From IMG/VR virus record IMGVR_UViG_3300042992_001852, positions 1 through 20,252 of that record: a stretch of 20,252 bases of DNA; one strand, given 5' to 3'. This DNA comes from a virus. Below are positions 12,819-20,252 of this stretch, piece after piece. Every line of letters starts with the position of its first letter. The first letter of the stretch is position 1. A program made the translations under genes and the position numbers. The notes under the pieces are model-generated. The model saw only the letters and a program-made list of their open reading frames with translations, ran no database searches and was not told the DNA's origin.

Positions 12819-12955
12819 GCATGTTTTTCCGGTAATTCTGCATGTTTTCAGAGAGGCCACCGGTGCCCCAACATTACGCCACCGGCGCGTCCAAACATGC
12901 TCCGCATAACGAGGCGAACATGCGGCTAAAACGCGACCGTGCGCAAACGGTGGCC
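12819..12955. promoter_or_regulatory. Divergent control region with four AAACATGC-type sites and a hairpin
   Basis: GCATGTTTT occurs at 12819 and 12840, 21 bases apart (two helical turns), and AAACATGC/GAACATGC at 12893 and 12916 in the opposite direction. Then AAAACGC and a short stem ACCGT/ACGGT (about 12935-12950) follow. The region lies between the minus-strand accessory block and the plus-strand late operon, so it probably holds divergent promoters. No standard -35/-10 pair stands out. Confidence 0.45.
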
Positions 12956-12990
12956 CCACGTTTCGAGATGCCAAACCATGGAGGAATGCG

Positions 12991-13197
12991 ATGAGTGACG
13001 GAAACAACCAGGTAGATCCGACGAGGCTTTCTGTAGAGCAAGCGGCGAAACTACTTTCAGCCGCGTACCGAGAACGCATCGAGCCAGAGAAGATCCGACA
13101 AGACCTACAAGACGGTGCGCCGGTGAACGTTGATGGAACGATCAACCTCGTGCACTACAGCGCATGGCAAGCAAAGGAGATGGGACGTGGCGAGTGA
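12991..13197 (+). CDS. Terminase small-subunit candidate (HTH-like)
   Basis: This 68-residue protein starts at ATG 12991 after a strong GGAGGAATGCG. LSVEQAAKLLSAAY looks like the first helix pair of a helix-turn-helix, followed by a short beta hairpin GAPVNVDGTINLVHYSAW. Its stop overlaps the start of the terminase large subunit (13187-13197). Its position first in the late operon suggests DNA recognition for packaging. The same fold appears at the N terminus of the next protein: GA-x-V/I, then T-I/V-N/D-L-x-x-Y-x-A-W. It is short for a small terminase, so it could be a partial or accessory packaging factor. Confidence 0.6.
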   Translation: MSDGNNQVDPTRLSVEQAAKLLSAAYRERIEPEKIRQDLQDGAPVNVDGTINLVHYSAWQAKEMGRGE

Positions 13198-15457
13198 TCC
13201 AAGGAAGCTAAAACCAAGCGAGCTATGTCGACTACTCAACTCGACGCCACTCGGCGAGGTGATCAGCGAACGCCAACTATATCGGCATCGTCAACGCGCC
13301 GGCGCACGCATTGGTGATAACAAGACGGTCGATCTCCTTCGCTATTGCGCGTGGATGCATATCGTACGACACACACCTCGCACGACAAACGGTGTCGATC
13401 CATACGATGCGATGAAGGAGCGAGCGCGTGCACGCAATGCAGCGCTTGCACTTGCCGGTCGTGATATTGGAGAATTGCCGGAGGTCGATAATCCAGATCG
13501 TAAAGATCGCGCTTCGCGTGACTTCCGGTACTTTTGCGAGACCTACTTTCCGCTCACGTTTCATCTCGCCTGGTCGCCGGACCACATCAAGGTCATCAAC
13601 AAGATCGAGCAAGCGGTTGTACATGGCGGTTTATTTGCACTCGCGATGGCTCGCGGTAGCGGGAAAAGCTCGATTGCTGAAGTCGCTTGTATCTGGGCCG
13701 TTCTTTATGGGCATCGCAACTTCGTTTGTCTGATCGGCAGCGATGAAGGGCACGCATGCGATATGCTCGATTCGATCAAAACCGAACTCGACAGCAACGA
13801 ACTGCTCTTAGCCGACTTCCCGGAGGTTTGTTTTCCGATTCAAGCTCTCGATGGAATCTCGAATCGCGCAAACGGTCAACTTTACAAAGGCAAACGCACG
13901 CAGATCGGATGGACCGCCAAAGAGGTCGTTCTACCAACGATCGAAAGTAGCAATGCCAGCGGAGCGATTATCAAGGTCGCCGGCCTAACCGGCCGCATCC
14001 GAGGTATGAAGTTCAAACGTCCCGATGGCAGAACAGTTCGTCCGAGTCTCGTGGTACTCGATGACCCGCAAACGGATGAGAGCGCTCGGTCACTTTCGCA
14101 GTGCGCAAATCGTGAAAGCATACTCGCCGGCGCAGTCCTTGGCTTAGCTGGTCCTGGCAAGAAGATCTCCGGTATCATGCCTTGCACGGTTATTCGTCCG
14201 GGTGATATGGCCGACAATATCCTTGATCGCAATCGCCATCCCGAATGGAATGGCGAGCGCACCAAAATGGTCTATTCGTTTCCAAAGAATGAATTGCTAT
14301 GGGAACGCTATGCCGAGATCCGAGCCGAAGGGATGCGTGGCGGTGATGGTGGTGAAGCTGCCACCGAGTTCTATCGTAAGAATCAATCTGCTATGGATGA
14401 TGGGGCTGTAGTCGCTTGGCAGGAGCGATTCAACTACGACGAACTCTCGGCGATTCAGCACGCGATGAATCTCAAATTGCAAGACGAAGCAGCGTTCTTC
14501 GCCGAATATCAAAACCAACCTCTGCCAGCGGAGACCGTTGTCGATGGGATGCTCAAACCAGAAGAGGTCGCCAGCAAGATCAACCGCATGGATCGTGGCT
14601 TGGTTTCGATTGGCGCGAATCATCTCACCGCTTTCATCGACGTCCAGCAGAAGCTGCTTTTCTATGTGGTCGCCGCATGGGAGGACGATTTCACGGGTTA
14701 TGTGATCGACTATGGTTGTTACCCCGACCAGCAGCGTCCGTACTTCACGCTACGTGAGGCTCGGCAGACGTTGAGCTCCGAAGCGACTGGAACCGGACTC
14801 GAGGGATCGATCTACGCTGGCCTCGAATCGCTGACATCGAAACTGCTCGATCGCGAGTGGCAACGCGATGATGGTGCAGCGATGCGTATCGGTCGCTGCT
14901 TGATCGATGCCAACTGGGGGCAATCGACTGATGTTGTCTACCAGTTCTGCAGGCAGTCGAAGCACGCCGCTGTGATCATCCCCAGCCACGGTCGTTTCGT
15001 TGGCGCGTCGAGTTTGCCGTTCAGCGAGTATCGTCGCCGGCCAGGTGATCGCGTAGGACTCAACTGGCGTATCCCCAACGTCCATGGCAAACGAGCCATA
15101 CGACATGTGGTCTACGATACCAACTGGTGGAAGTCGTTTATCAACACTCGGCTTCGTGTTTCGATGGGTGATCGTGGTTGCCTCTCGCTCTTTGGTACGA
15201 ACGCCGAAACGCATCGCATGCTCGGCGAGCACCTAACTTCCGAGTACTTCATCAAAACCGAGGCCCGCGGCCGGAGCGTTGATGAGTGGAAGCAGCGCCC
15301 GGAGCAGCCCGACAACCACTGGTTCGACTGTTTGGTTGGTTCTGCAGTCGCGGCATCCATGCAAGGAGTGATTCTTCCAGGCATCGAAGGTAAAGCTGAA
15401 GTCCGTAAGGAACGAATGAGCTTTACTGAAATGCAAAAGCGACGCCGGAGCAAATAG
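13187..15457 (+). CDS. terL: Phage terminase large subunit
   Basis: This 756-residue packaging motor has an N-terminal DNA-recognition-like segment (residues 8-58), the ATPase domain and a nuclease domain. The ATPase has Walker A MARGSGKSS at 154-162 and Walker B PSLVVLDDP at 286-294. The RNase H-like nuclease has acidic residues at Asp485 (FIDVQ), Asp574 (LIDANWG) and Asp714 (HWFDCLVG). It cuts concatemeric DNA and pumps it into the prohead. I chose GTG at 13187: GGAG lies seven bases upstream and the start overlaps the previous stop by 11 bases. The frame is open further upstream to 13130, but that region runs through the preceding gene. The protein is longer than many TerL proteins because of the extra N-terminal segment. 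Confidence 0.9.
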   Translation: MASDPRKLKPSELCRLLNSTPLGEVISERQLYRHRQRAGARIGDNKTVDLLRYCAWMHIVRHTPRTTNGVDPYDAMKERARARNAALALAGRDIGELPEVDNPDRKDRASRDFRYFCETYFPLTFHLAWSPDHIKVINKIEQAVVHGGLFALAMARGSGKSSIAEVACIWAVLYGHRNFVCLIGSDEGHACDMLDSIKTELDSNELLLADFPEVCFPIQALDGISNRANGQLYKGKRTQIGWTAKEVVLPTIESSNASGAIIKVAGLTGRIRGMKFKRPDGRTVRPSLVVLDDPQTDESARSLSQCANRESILAGAVLGLAGPGKKISGIMPCTVIRPGDMADNILDRNRHPEWNGERTKMVYSFPKNELLWERYAEIRAEGMRGGDGGEAATEFYRKNQSAMDDGAVVAWQERFNYDELSAIQHAMNLKLQDEAAFFAEYQNQPLPAETVVDGMLKPEEVASKINRMDRGLVSIGANHLTAFIDVQQKLLFYVVAAWEDDFTGYVIDYGCYPDQQRPYFTLREARQTLSSEATGTGLEGSIYAGLESLTSKLLDREWQRDDGAAMRIGRCLIDANWGQSTDVVYQFCRQSKHAAVIIPSHGRFVGASSLPFSEYRRRPGDRVGLNWRIPNVHGKRAIRHVVYDTNWWKSFINTRLRVSMGDRGCLSLFGTNAETHRMLGEHLTSEYFIKTEARGRSVDEWKQRPEQPDNHWFDCLVGSAVAASMQGVILPGIEGKAEVRKERMSFTEMQKRRRSK

Positions 15458-15568
15458 TTCTAGGGGATTGAATCAAAAAAATCTTCTCGTTCGTCCGTCA
15501 ATCTACATGTGAACCGGGTATTCCTACAGATAGAAGTCCACGTCTTCATTCTTAGGTAGGCCGATAGC

Positions 15569-15766
15569 ATGTCAGATAACTTGAAAGAGACGATTCGCGA
15601 GAGTGCGAAAGCACCCGCTAAGGCATCGGGAGATGCCGGAAGCGTCGAGCAGCATAAGCTCACCGAGCAAATCGCTGCAGACAAATATCTAGCATCCAAG
15701 GCGGCCGCCTCTAAGCCGAAGCGTGGCCTTCGATTTAACAAGCTCGTGCCACCAGGTGCCGACTAA
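15569..15766 (+). CDS. Small protein between terminase and portal
   Basis: This 65-residue polar protein starts at ATG 15569 behind AGGTAGG. It has an Ala/Lys-rich start, a central EQHKLTEQIAADKYLASKAAA helix and a C-terminal GLRFNKLVPPGAD. The EQHxLxxQIxADxYLASKxAA and KLVPPG pattern is familiar from small proteins in the same place, between terL and a lambda-type portal, in other phages. The position matches that of head-tail joining proteins such as gpW, but the sequence does not show that homology. The preceding gap (15458-15568) contains nothing I can identify beyond an A-rich run. Confidence 0.7.
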   Translation: MSDNLKETIRESAKAPAKASGDAGSVEQHKLTEQIAADKYLASKAAASKPKRGLRFNKLVPPGAD

Positions 15767-15837
15767 TCGTTCGCGCCTGATTGAGCTTGTTTCTATAGGC
15801 AGGGGTGTCGGGTTTAACAGAAGGGATTGATTCACGG

Positions 15838-17322
15838 ATGTTTAAGTTGTTGTCAGGGATTCTGAGCAGGAACGGCGATCGTAAAGATCGGTCGCTCGTC
15901 CGTGGACGCTCGGCCCGACACCCCTGGTCGTTGGTGAGAATGCTTGGACGCTACGACGCTGCGACCACCACGATCGACAACGTTCGCCACTGGGCGGCCG
16001 CCGACGGACTATCGGCCAGCGCGGCCAACAGCCCTGAAGTACGCCGCACGCTACGCAACCGTTCGCGGTACGAGATCGCCAACAACTCGTATGCCCGAGG
16101 TATCTCGCTGACTCTGGCAAACGACTGTGTGGGTACTGGACCTCGATTGCAGATGCTGACTGCGGATGCATTCGCAAACCACTTTGTTGAGCAGGAGTTC
16201 TTTGCTTGGGCTGATACCGTTGGTTTGGCTGAGAAACTACGCACGATGCGGCTCGCTCGCGTCTCAGATGGTGAATCCTTTGGTTTGCTAACTAGTAACC
16301 CAAGAATCGATTCGCCAGTTCAACTTGATCTAAAGCTGGTCGAAGCCGAACAGGTTACTTCGCCACTCTTGGCACTGGATGGTTATCGCTATCTCGATGG
16401 CATTCGCTTCGATGAGCATGGCAACGCGATCTCTTATGATGTCCTCCGAGAACATCCAGGGGACGACGCTTTCTCGTTGACCGAGAACTATGACACCATC
16501 GACGCCAATTCTATTCTTCACTATTTCCGAAGCGATCGGCCAGGGCAAATCCGTGGCATTCCCGATATAACGCCAGCCCTGCCACTGTTTGCACAATTGC
16601 GACGATTCACGCTGGCAGTATTAGCGGCTGCCGAAACAGCGGCTGATTTCGCAGGGATTCTCTATACCGACGCGCCGGCCGGTGGCGAAGCCGACGCCGC
16701 TGAACCTTTCGAACCGATCGAACTGGAGAAGCGATCTCTGCTAACGATGCCAGGCGGATGGAAGATGGCTCAGATGCACGCTGAGCAACCAGCCACGACA
16801 TACGCCGAGTTCAAGCGTGAGATTCTCAACGAAATCGCACGTTGTTTGAACATGCCGTTCAATGTCGCTGCTGGTAATTCGTCGGGTTACAACTACGCCT
16901 CCGGGCGACTCGATCACCAAACCTACTTCAAGTCGATCCGTGTCGAGCAGTCCCAAATGGCTCGCACCGTTCTGGATCGCATTCTGTACGCGTGGCTGCG
17001 CGAAGCGATTCTCATCGAAGGCTATCTGCCTAACTCGCTTCGCACTCTCGACTCGTCGTTCGAGCATCAATGGTTTTGGGACGGACATGAGCATGTCGAC
17101 CCAGCCAAAGAAGCCAATGCCCAGAAACTCCGCCTCGCCAATCATACGACAACTCTGGCCCATGAATACGCGAGGCAGGGGCGTGATTGGGAGGCGGAAC
17201 TTAAACAACGCGCGAAAGAGATCTCGCTCATGCGTGAGCTGGGACTCTCGGCCGATTCAACTTCACTTTCTCCAGGAGATGTAACGGATGACGAAGACAT
17301 TGCAGTCGAACAAGCAGAGTGA
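15838..17322 (+). CDS. Phage portal protein, lambda family
   Basis: This protein of about 494 residues matches lambda-type portals. An N-terminal segment, RNRSRYEIANNSYARGISLTLANDCVGTGPRL, is followed by the D-G-E-S-F turn, EAEQVTSP, a G-I-R-F-D-E-H-G-N-A beta hairpin and HYFRSDRPGQIRGIP. A late RCLNMPFNVAAGNSSGYNYASGRLDHQTY motif is characteristic. Twelve copies form the ring through which DNA enters the head. I take ATG at 15838 as start; a GTG at 15805 (AGGCAGGG just before) would add 11 residues. The C terminus is acidic. The next gene starts inside this one at 17288, overlapping by 35 bases, which implies coupled translation. Confidence 0.9.
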   Translation: MFKLLSGILSRNGDRKDRSLVRGRSARHPWSLVRMLGRYDAATTTIDNVRHWAAADGLSASAANSPEVRRTLRNRSRYEIANNSYARGISLTLANDCVGTGPRLQMLTADAFANHFVEQEFFAWADTVGLAEKLRTMRLARVSDGESFGLLTSNPRIDSPVQLDLKLVEAEQVTSPLLALDGYRYLDGIRFDEHGNAISYDVLREHPGDDAFSLTENYDTIDANSILHYFRSDRPGQIRGIPDITPALPLFAQLRRFTLAVLAAAETAADFAGILYTDAPAGGEADAAEPFEPIELEKRSLLTMPGGWKMAQMHAEQPATTYAEFKREILNEIARCLNMPFNVAAGNSSGYNYASGRLDHQTYFKSIRVEQSQMARTVLDRILYAWLREAILIEGYLPNSLRTLDSSFEHQWFWDGHEHVDPAKEANAQKLRLANHTTTLAHEYARQGRDWEAELKQRAKEISLMRELGLSADSTSLSPGDVTDDEDIAVEQAE

Positions 17323-19321
17323 GGTGGATGCCGAATCGGTACCAAGCTCGCTGCGAATCGTTTGTGACGATTCCAGTTCGATCAATTTACATGCCGCCGA
17401 GGCTGCCGAAGAAGGCAAGCCGGCGCTGCGAAAGTTCTCGATGGTTGCGTACACCGGTGGCGCGATGCGTCTTGGTGGCTGGCCTTACCCTGTCGTTGTG
17501 GACCTAGCAGGCATGCGAGTGACTCGTAAGTCGCGCCCAATCCTCAAGGACCACGATCGCGCCAGTATCGTTGGTCACACCGATGACATCATGGTCGGCG
17601 ATTCGAGACTGGAAGTCGCCGGCGTAATCTCGGGTGTAGGCAACACCGCTCAAGAAGTCATCGCCACCAGTGAGAACGGTTTCCCTTGGCAAGCATCGCT
17701 CGGAGCGAACGCCGACAAGGTTGTCTTCATTCCTGAAGGAAAGACTGCGACCGCCAACAGTCGCGAGTTCAAGGGTCCAGTCTACATCGCTCGCAAGTCA
17801 ACGCTCGGCGAAGTCTCTTTCGTGGCCCTTGGTGCCGACGATGACACCGAGGCTCGGATTGCAGCTGGCCAGTCTGGCGATGACGAGGAGCTCGATAGCG
17901 AACAGCCGGATGACGTCACCACCGAGTCCGATGATTCGGAGCTCGACCCGGTGAACGCAAGCCTGGATATGGGCAGCAAGCCCAAGCGTCCTGTCACTAG
18001 TGGAGTCGTTTCCAAGATGCGCATCGAAGCCGCTGCTGAATCCAAACGTATCGCCGGCATTCGCAAAGTGTGTGCTGGCAAGCATCCAGAGATCGAAGCT
18101 CGTGCCATTGAAGAAGGCTGGAGCGTTACCAAAACGGAGTTGGCAGTGCTGCGAATCGAACGACCCAAGGCTCCTGATCAACAGGCAAGCCAACCGATGT
18201 ACCGACGCGAAGTCCTCGAGGCAGCTTGCTGCTTATCGGTAGGACTCGACGAAACCAAGTTGCTCAAGGCTTATGGCGAGCGCACGCTCAACTCTGCCGA
18301 TCCACTTCGTCACATCGGCTTGCGTGAGCTCGTCGCCGAGTGCGCACGGCTCGAAGGCTTCGATGTTCCTCGCGTCTTCGGCGATGGAACGGCAACGATT
18401 CGCGCCGGCTTCTCGACGATGTCACTTCCAGGCATCCTCGAGAACGTCATGAACAAGACGCTTCTGTCTGCCTATGAGTCGACACCGATCGCAGCGTTTG
18501 ATTTGTGCAGCATTGGAACTGTGAGCGACTTCAAGGAAATCGCTCGCTATCGATTGCTTGGTACCGGCGGGTTTGAAAAAGTCGCGCCGGATGGTGAGCT
18601 CAAGCATGGCAAGCTTTCCGACCAAAAGTACAGCAACAAGGCTGATACTTATGGCCAGATCCTTGCGTTGACGCGCCACGACATCATCAACGATGACCTC
18701 AACGCATTCATGGACATACCGCGTCAAATGGGTCGCAGCGGAGCCGAGTCGATCGACGACCTGTTCTTTACGTTGCTCCTCAAGAACACCGGGTTCTTCT
18801 CCTCGGCTAACGCCAACTTGCTCACGGGTCCAGACACAAAGTTCGGTCCCGAATCACTCACCGTTGCCAAGACAACCTTCCGCAAACAGAAGGCTGGACC
18901 GAGCAACAAAGCCAAGGACCAAAAGCCGATTAACATTCGGCCCGAATTCCTGGTTGTTCCTGTCGAGATTGAAACCGACGCCGAACTGCTGATGGGCTCT
19001 GCGCAATTGATGATCGATGCGCAAGGAACGCCGACCAAGATCCCGGTCGACAACCCTCACCGCAACAAGTACCGCGTCATTTCAACGCCGCACTTGTCGG
19101 ACAGCTACTACCAGGGAGCCAGCGGCTCGGCTTGGTATCTGTTCGCTAATCCGAATGTGCTGCCGGCGTTTGAGATTGTGTTCCTCAATGGTCGACGCAC
19201 GCCGGTCATCGAACGCGTTGAAATGCCTGCCAACACACTTGGCATGGGCTTCCGTTCTTACATCGACTTCGGTGTGAACTCGCAAGACCCACGCGCTGCT
19301 GTGAAGGTCACCGGCGAGTGA
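17288..19321 (+). CDS. Prohead protease / major capsid protein fusion
   Basis: This 677-residue polypeptide joins two late functions. Residues about 45-190 look like a prohead maturation protease: LKDHDRASIVGH (His89 or His97), PWQASLGA (Ser138) and LGEVSFVALGADDDT (173-187). Residues about 195-250 are an acidic, low-complexity linker that may act as scaffold. Residues about 375-677 resemble a major capsid protein of the HK97/Mu gpT type, with a DDLFFTLLLKN helix, FLVVPVEIE and a final SYIDFGVNSQDP. The protease would process the fused chains during head assembly. GGAGATGTAACGG precedes the ATG at 17288. I see no internal stop or frameshift; how much capsid protein is released by cleavage cannot be read from sequence. 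Confidence 0.85.
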   Translation: MTKTLQSNKQSEVDAESVPSSLRIVCDDSSSINLHAAEAAEEGKPALRKFSMVAYTGGAMRLGGWPYPVVVDLAGMRVTRKSRPILKDHDRASIVGHTDDIMVGDSRLEVAGVISGVGNTAQEVIATSENGFPWQASLGANADKVVFIPEGKTATANSREFKGPVYIARKSTLGEVSFVALGADDDTEARIAAGQSGDDEELDSEQPDDVTTESDDSELDPVNASLDMGSKPKRPVTSGVVSKMRIEAAAESKRIAGIRKVCAGKHPEIEARAIEEGWSVTKTELAVLRIERPKAPDQQASQPMYRREVLEAACCLSVGLDETKLLKAYGERTLNSADPLRHIGLRELVAECARLEGFDVPRVFGDGTATIRAGFSTMSLPGILENVMNKTLLSAYESTPIAAFDLCSIGTVSDFKEIARYRLLGTGGFEKVAPDGELKHGKLSDQKYSNKADTYGQILALTRHDIINDDLNAFMDIPRQMGRSGAESIDDLFFTLLLKNTGFFSSANANLLTGPDTKFGPESLTVAKTTFRKQKAGPSNKAKDQKPINIRPEFLVVPVEIETDAELLMGSAQLMIDAQGTPTKIPVDNPHRNKYRVISTPHLSDSYYQGASGSAWYLFANPNVLPAFEIVFLNGRRTPVIERVEMPANTLGMGFRSYIDFGVNSQDPRAAVKVTGE

Positions 19322-19329
19322 TCTCCTTA

Positions 19330-19360
19330 GATGGGTCGGATCTGTCGGATTCGACCCATC
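19330..19360 (+). terminator. Hairpin between capsid and decoration genes
   Basis: GATGGGTCG (19330-19338) pairs with CGACCCATC (19352-19360), a perfect 9-bp stem eight bases after the capsid stop. No T-run follows, so transcript stabilisation, processing or partial attenuation is more likely than full termination. Confidence 0.5.
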
Positions 19361-19371
19361 CGTCCTAACAA

Positions 19372-19402
19372 ACTCAAGACTCAAGACTCAGGACTCCAGA
19401 CT
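19372..19402 (+). repeat. Four tandem copies of a 7-bp unit before the decoration gene
   Basis: ACTCAAG, ACTCAAG, ACTCAGG, ACTCCAG, then ACT, ending three bases before the ATG at 19406. The third copy provides the only Shine-Dalgarno-like AGGA, rather far from the start. A short tandem repeat at a ribosome site could change expression by slippage. Confidence 0.65.
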
Positions 19403-19405
19403 GAT

Positions 19406-19735
19406 ATGCAAGCTCAATTTGTTCATGACGGTAAGGCCGTCGATTTCACTCCCACCGTTGATGTCGCGGTTGGATCAATCGTGATCCAAGGCGACTTGGT
19501 GGGGATTACCAAACGCGACATCAAGGCCGGCTCGCTCGGCTCGATCGCTGTGGAAGGTGTCTTTGACATTCCCAAAGACCCCGCTCTGGCAATCGAGTTC
19601 GAAGCGGGCACCAAGGTCTACGTCGATGAAGACGGGGCTGTGGTCGCTGACGATGTTGGCACCAAGTATCTGGGCAAAGTCGTCACCGACGCTGCCGCCA
19701 CTGATTCCTTTGTCCGCGTTCGCCTGAGCCAGTGA
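19406..19735 (+). CDS. DUF2190 capsid decoration (cement) protein, paralog 1
   Basis: This 109-residue beta-rich protein contains DFTPTVDVAVGSIVIQGDLVGI, then IKAGSLGSIAVEGVFDIPK, then FEAGTKVYVDEDGAVV and a C-terminal FVRVRLSQ. This is the DUF2190 layout, a family found just after major capsid genes and now regarded as head-stabilising cement proteins that sit on the capsid surface. I chose ATG at 19406, which gives MQAQFVHDG; the frame is open to 19331 through the hairpin and repeat, which are unlikely to be coding. It is followed 9 bases later by a paralog. Confidence 0.85.
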   Translation: MQAQFVHDGKAVDFTPTVDVAVGSIVIQGDLVGITKRDIKAGSLGSIAVEGVFDIPKDPALAIEFEAGTKVYVDEDGAVVADDVGTKYLGKVVTDAAATDSFVRVRLSQ

Positions 19736-19744
19736 TGAGACACC

Positions 19745-20098
19745 GTGAGCAACAACGCACAAATCATAAACATTGGAGCGATCCACGTTGCTGACGGCAC
19801 GACCGTCGACTTCGTACCTGAGGTTGATGTGCCTGCAGGTTCGATCGTCGTCGTGGGAAAGCTTGTGGGCATCGCCAAGTTTGGGATTGGTGCGGGCTCA
19901 CGAGGCAGCATCACGGTTCGCGGCGTCTTTGACGTCGTAAAGGACCCAACCACCAATATTCCCGCTGGGACGATCCTTTACTGGTCGCAGATCAGTTGGC
20001 ATGTGGTCAAGAACGCTTACTCCCATTCGATGATCGGCAAAGCCATAGAGGCCGCGCCGCCAGGCACACTCACAGTCCGCTTACGTTTGAGTCAATAG
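19745..20098 (+). CDS. DUF2190 capsid decoration (cement) protein, paralog 2
   Basis: This 117-residue paralog of the preceding protein aligns over most of its length: TVDFVPEVDVPAGSIVVVGKLVGIAK with AVDFTPTVDVAVGSIV and following, and the same G-S-I-x-V-x-G-V-F-D core and RLSQ end. The middle differs, with YWSQISWHVVKNAYSHS replacing the acidic strand of the first copy. It starts at GTG 19745, close to a GAGACACC. Two different cement proteins may occupy different sites on the capsid, or one may be a tip or host-binding variant. There is no spacer before the next gene. Confidence 0.85.
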   Translation: MSNNAQIINIGAIHVADGTTVDFVPEVDVPAGSIVVVGKLVGIAKFGIGAGSRGSITVRGVFDVVKDPTTNIPAGTILYWSQISWHVVKNAYSHSMIGKAIEAAPPGTLTVRLRLSQ

Positions 20099-20252
20099 AT
20101 GATGGCATCAATCGCAAAAGTAACAATCGATCGAGCTCGCGCAACGCAGTCCTTGCGGATGGCCAATGGTCTAGTCAGCCAATGGCTCTCGGTGGGCGAG
20201 TTCCGAAGTTGCTTTTGCGTGGCAAGCCAGTCAGTTCCATCGGCATGGATCA
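20099..20252 (+). CDS. Start of a further late gene (partial)
   Basis: ATG at 20099 follows the TAG of the second cement gene directly (20096-20098), and a second ATG follows at once. The frame is open for 51 codons to the window end, starting MMASIAKVTIDRARATQSLRM. No family can be assigned from this fragment. By position it should encode a head-completion or head-tail connector protein, or a further hypothetical. The overlap-like spacing supports it as a real gene. Confidence 0.45.
   Translation, partial: MMASIAKVTIDRARATQSLRMANGLVSQWLSVGEFRSCFCVASQSVPSAWI

Larger units (their letters stand above)
7515..12929 (+). other. 5.4-kb stop-free plus frame antisense to the whole accessory block; coding status unknown
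   Basis: One plus-strand frame has no stop codon for 1804 codons, from inside the methyltransferase gene to 12929, 61 bases before the late operon. The most natural start is ATG at 7632, 15 bases after a perfect AGGAGG (7611-7616). Every minus-strand gene beneath it lies in the exactly complementary register. The predicted protein is rich in Val, Arg, Cys and Phe, resembles the mirror of the minus genes, shows no domain, and carries a THEPCG-type motif five times because the leader repeat is read in frame. I do not claim a functional protein; the openness itself is the unusual property. Confidence 0.3.

Noticed and set aside
7515-12929. The plus frame as an ordinary 1804-residue gene replacing the minus-strand genes.
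   Set aside because: The minus genes have recognisable families (DUF4314, HARE-HTH, amidoligase), ribosome sites and terminators; the plus product has no domain. I kept it only as an unexplained open frame.
13130-13186. An earlier TerL start at 13130.
   Set aside because: It would read through the preceding gene in another frame and lacks a suitable ribosome site; GTG 13187 has GGAG at good spacing.

Overview
The window is part of a tailed-phage genome, most likely a prophage. It carries a replication/recombination operon, a DNA methyltransferase, and a late operon in the usual order: terminase, small linker protein, lambda-type portal, protease-capsid fusion, decoration proteins. Base composition looks moderately GC-rich by eye. 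No host gene, tRNA, integrase or attachment site is visible. A planctomycete (Pirellula/Rhodopirellula-like) host is my guess from the style of the genes and is not proven.

Layout. (1) Bases 1-7612, plus strand: the end of a possible nuclease gene, a RecA-like AAA ATPase, a DUF669 protein, a RusA-type resolvase, a small unknown protein, a 889-residue primase-helicase, a zone packed with GGACGT/ACGTCC palindromes that looks like an iteron-type origin, a PD-(D/E)XK-like protein, two small unknowns and a ParB-domain DNA methyltransferase. Many of these genes are joined by ATGA or TTGA overlaps. (2) Bases 7623-12716, minus strand: eleven mostly small accessory genes, including a DUF4314 protein, a HARE-HTH protein and an amidoligase-family enzyme. 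Six of them are preceded by the same 38-bp element with rigid internal spacing, and several are followed by terminator-like hairpins, so they look like independently controlled cassettes. (3) Bases 12991-20252, plus strand: a terminase small-subunit candidate, TerL, a small linker protein, the portal, a prohead protease/major capsid fusion, two paralogous DUF2190 decoration proteins and the start of one more gene.

The most unusual property is in block 2. All eleven minus-strand genes lie in the same reading register, and the exactly complementary plus-strand frame has no stop codon from 7515 to 12929, including about 1.5 kb of non-coding spacer. The minus genes therefore contain no TCA, TTA or CTA codon, although neighbouring genes use these codons freely. 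This points to selection for an open plus frame across the block. The frame may be translated, or it may keep ribosomes on transcripts that run from the early to the late operon; both ideas are inference. The repeated leader elements, the AAACATGC motif clusters and the iteron-like zone are further regulatory structure not explained by the genes.
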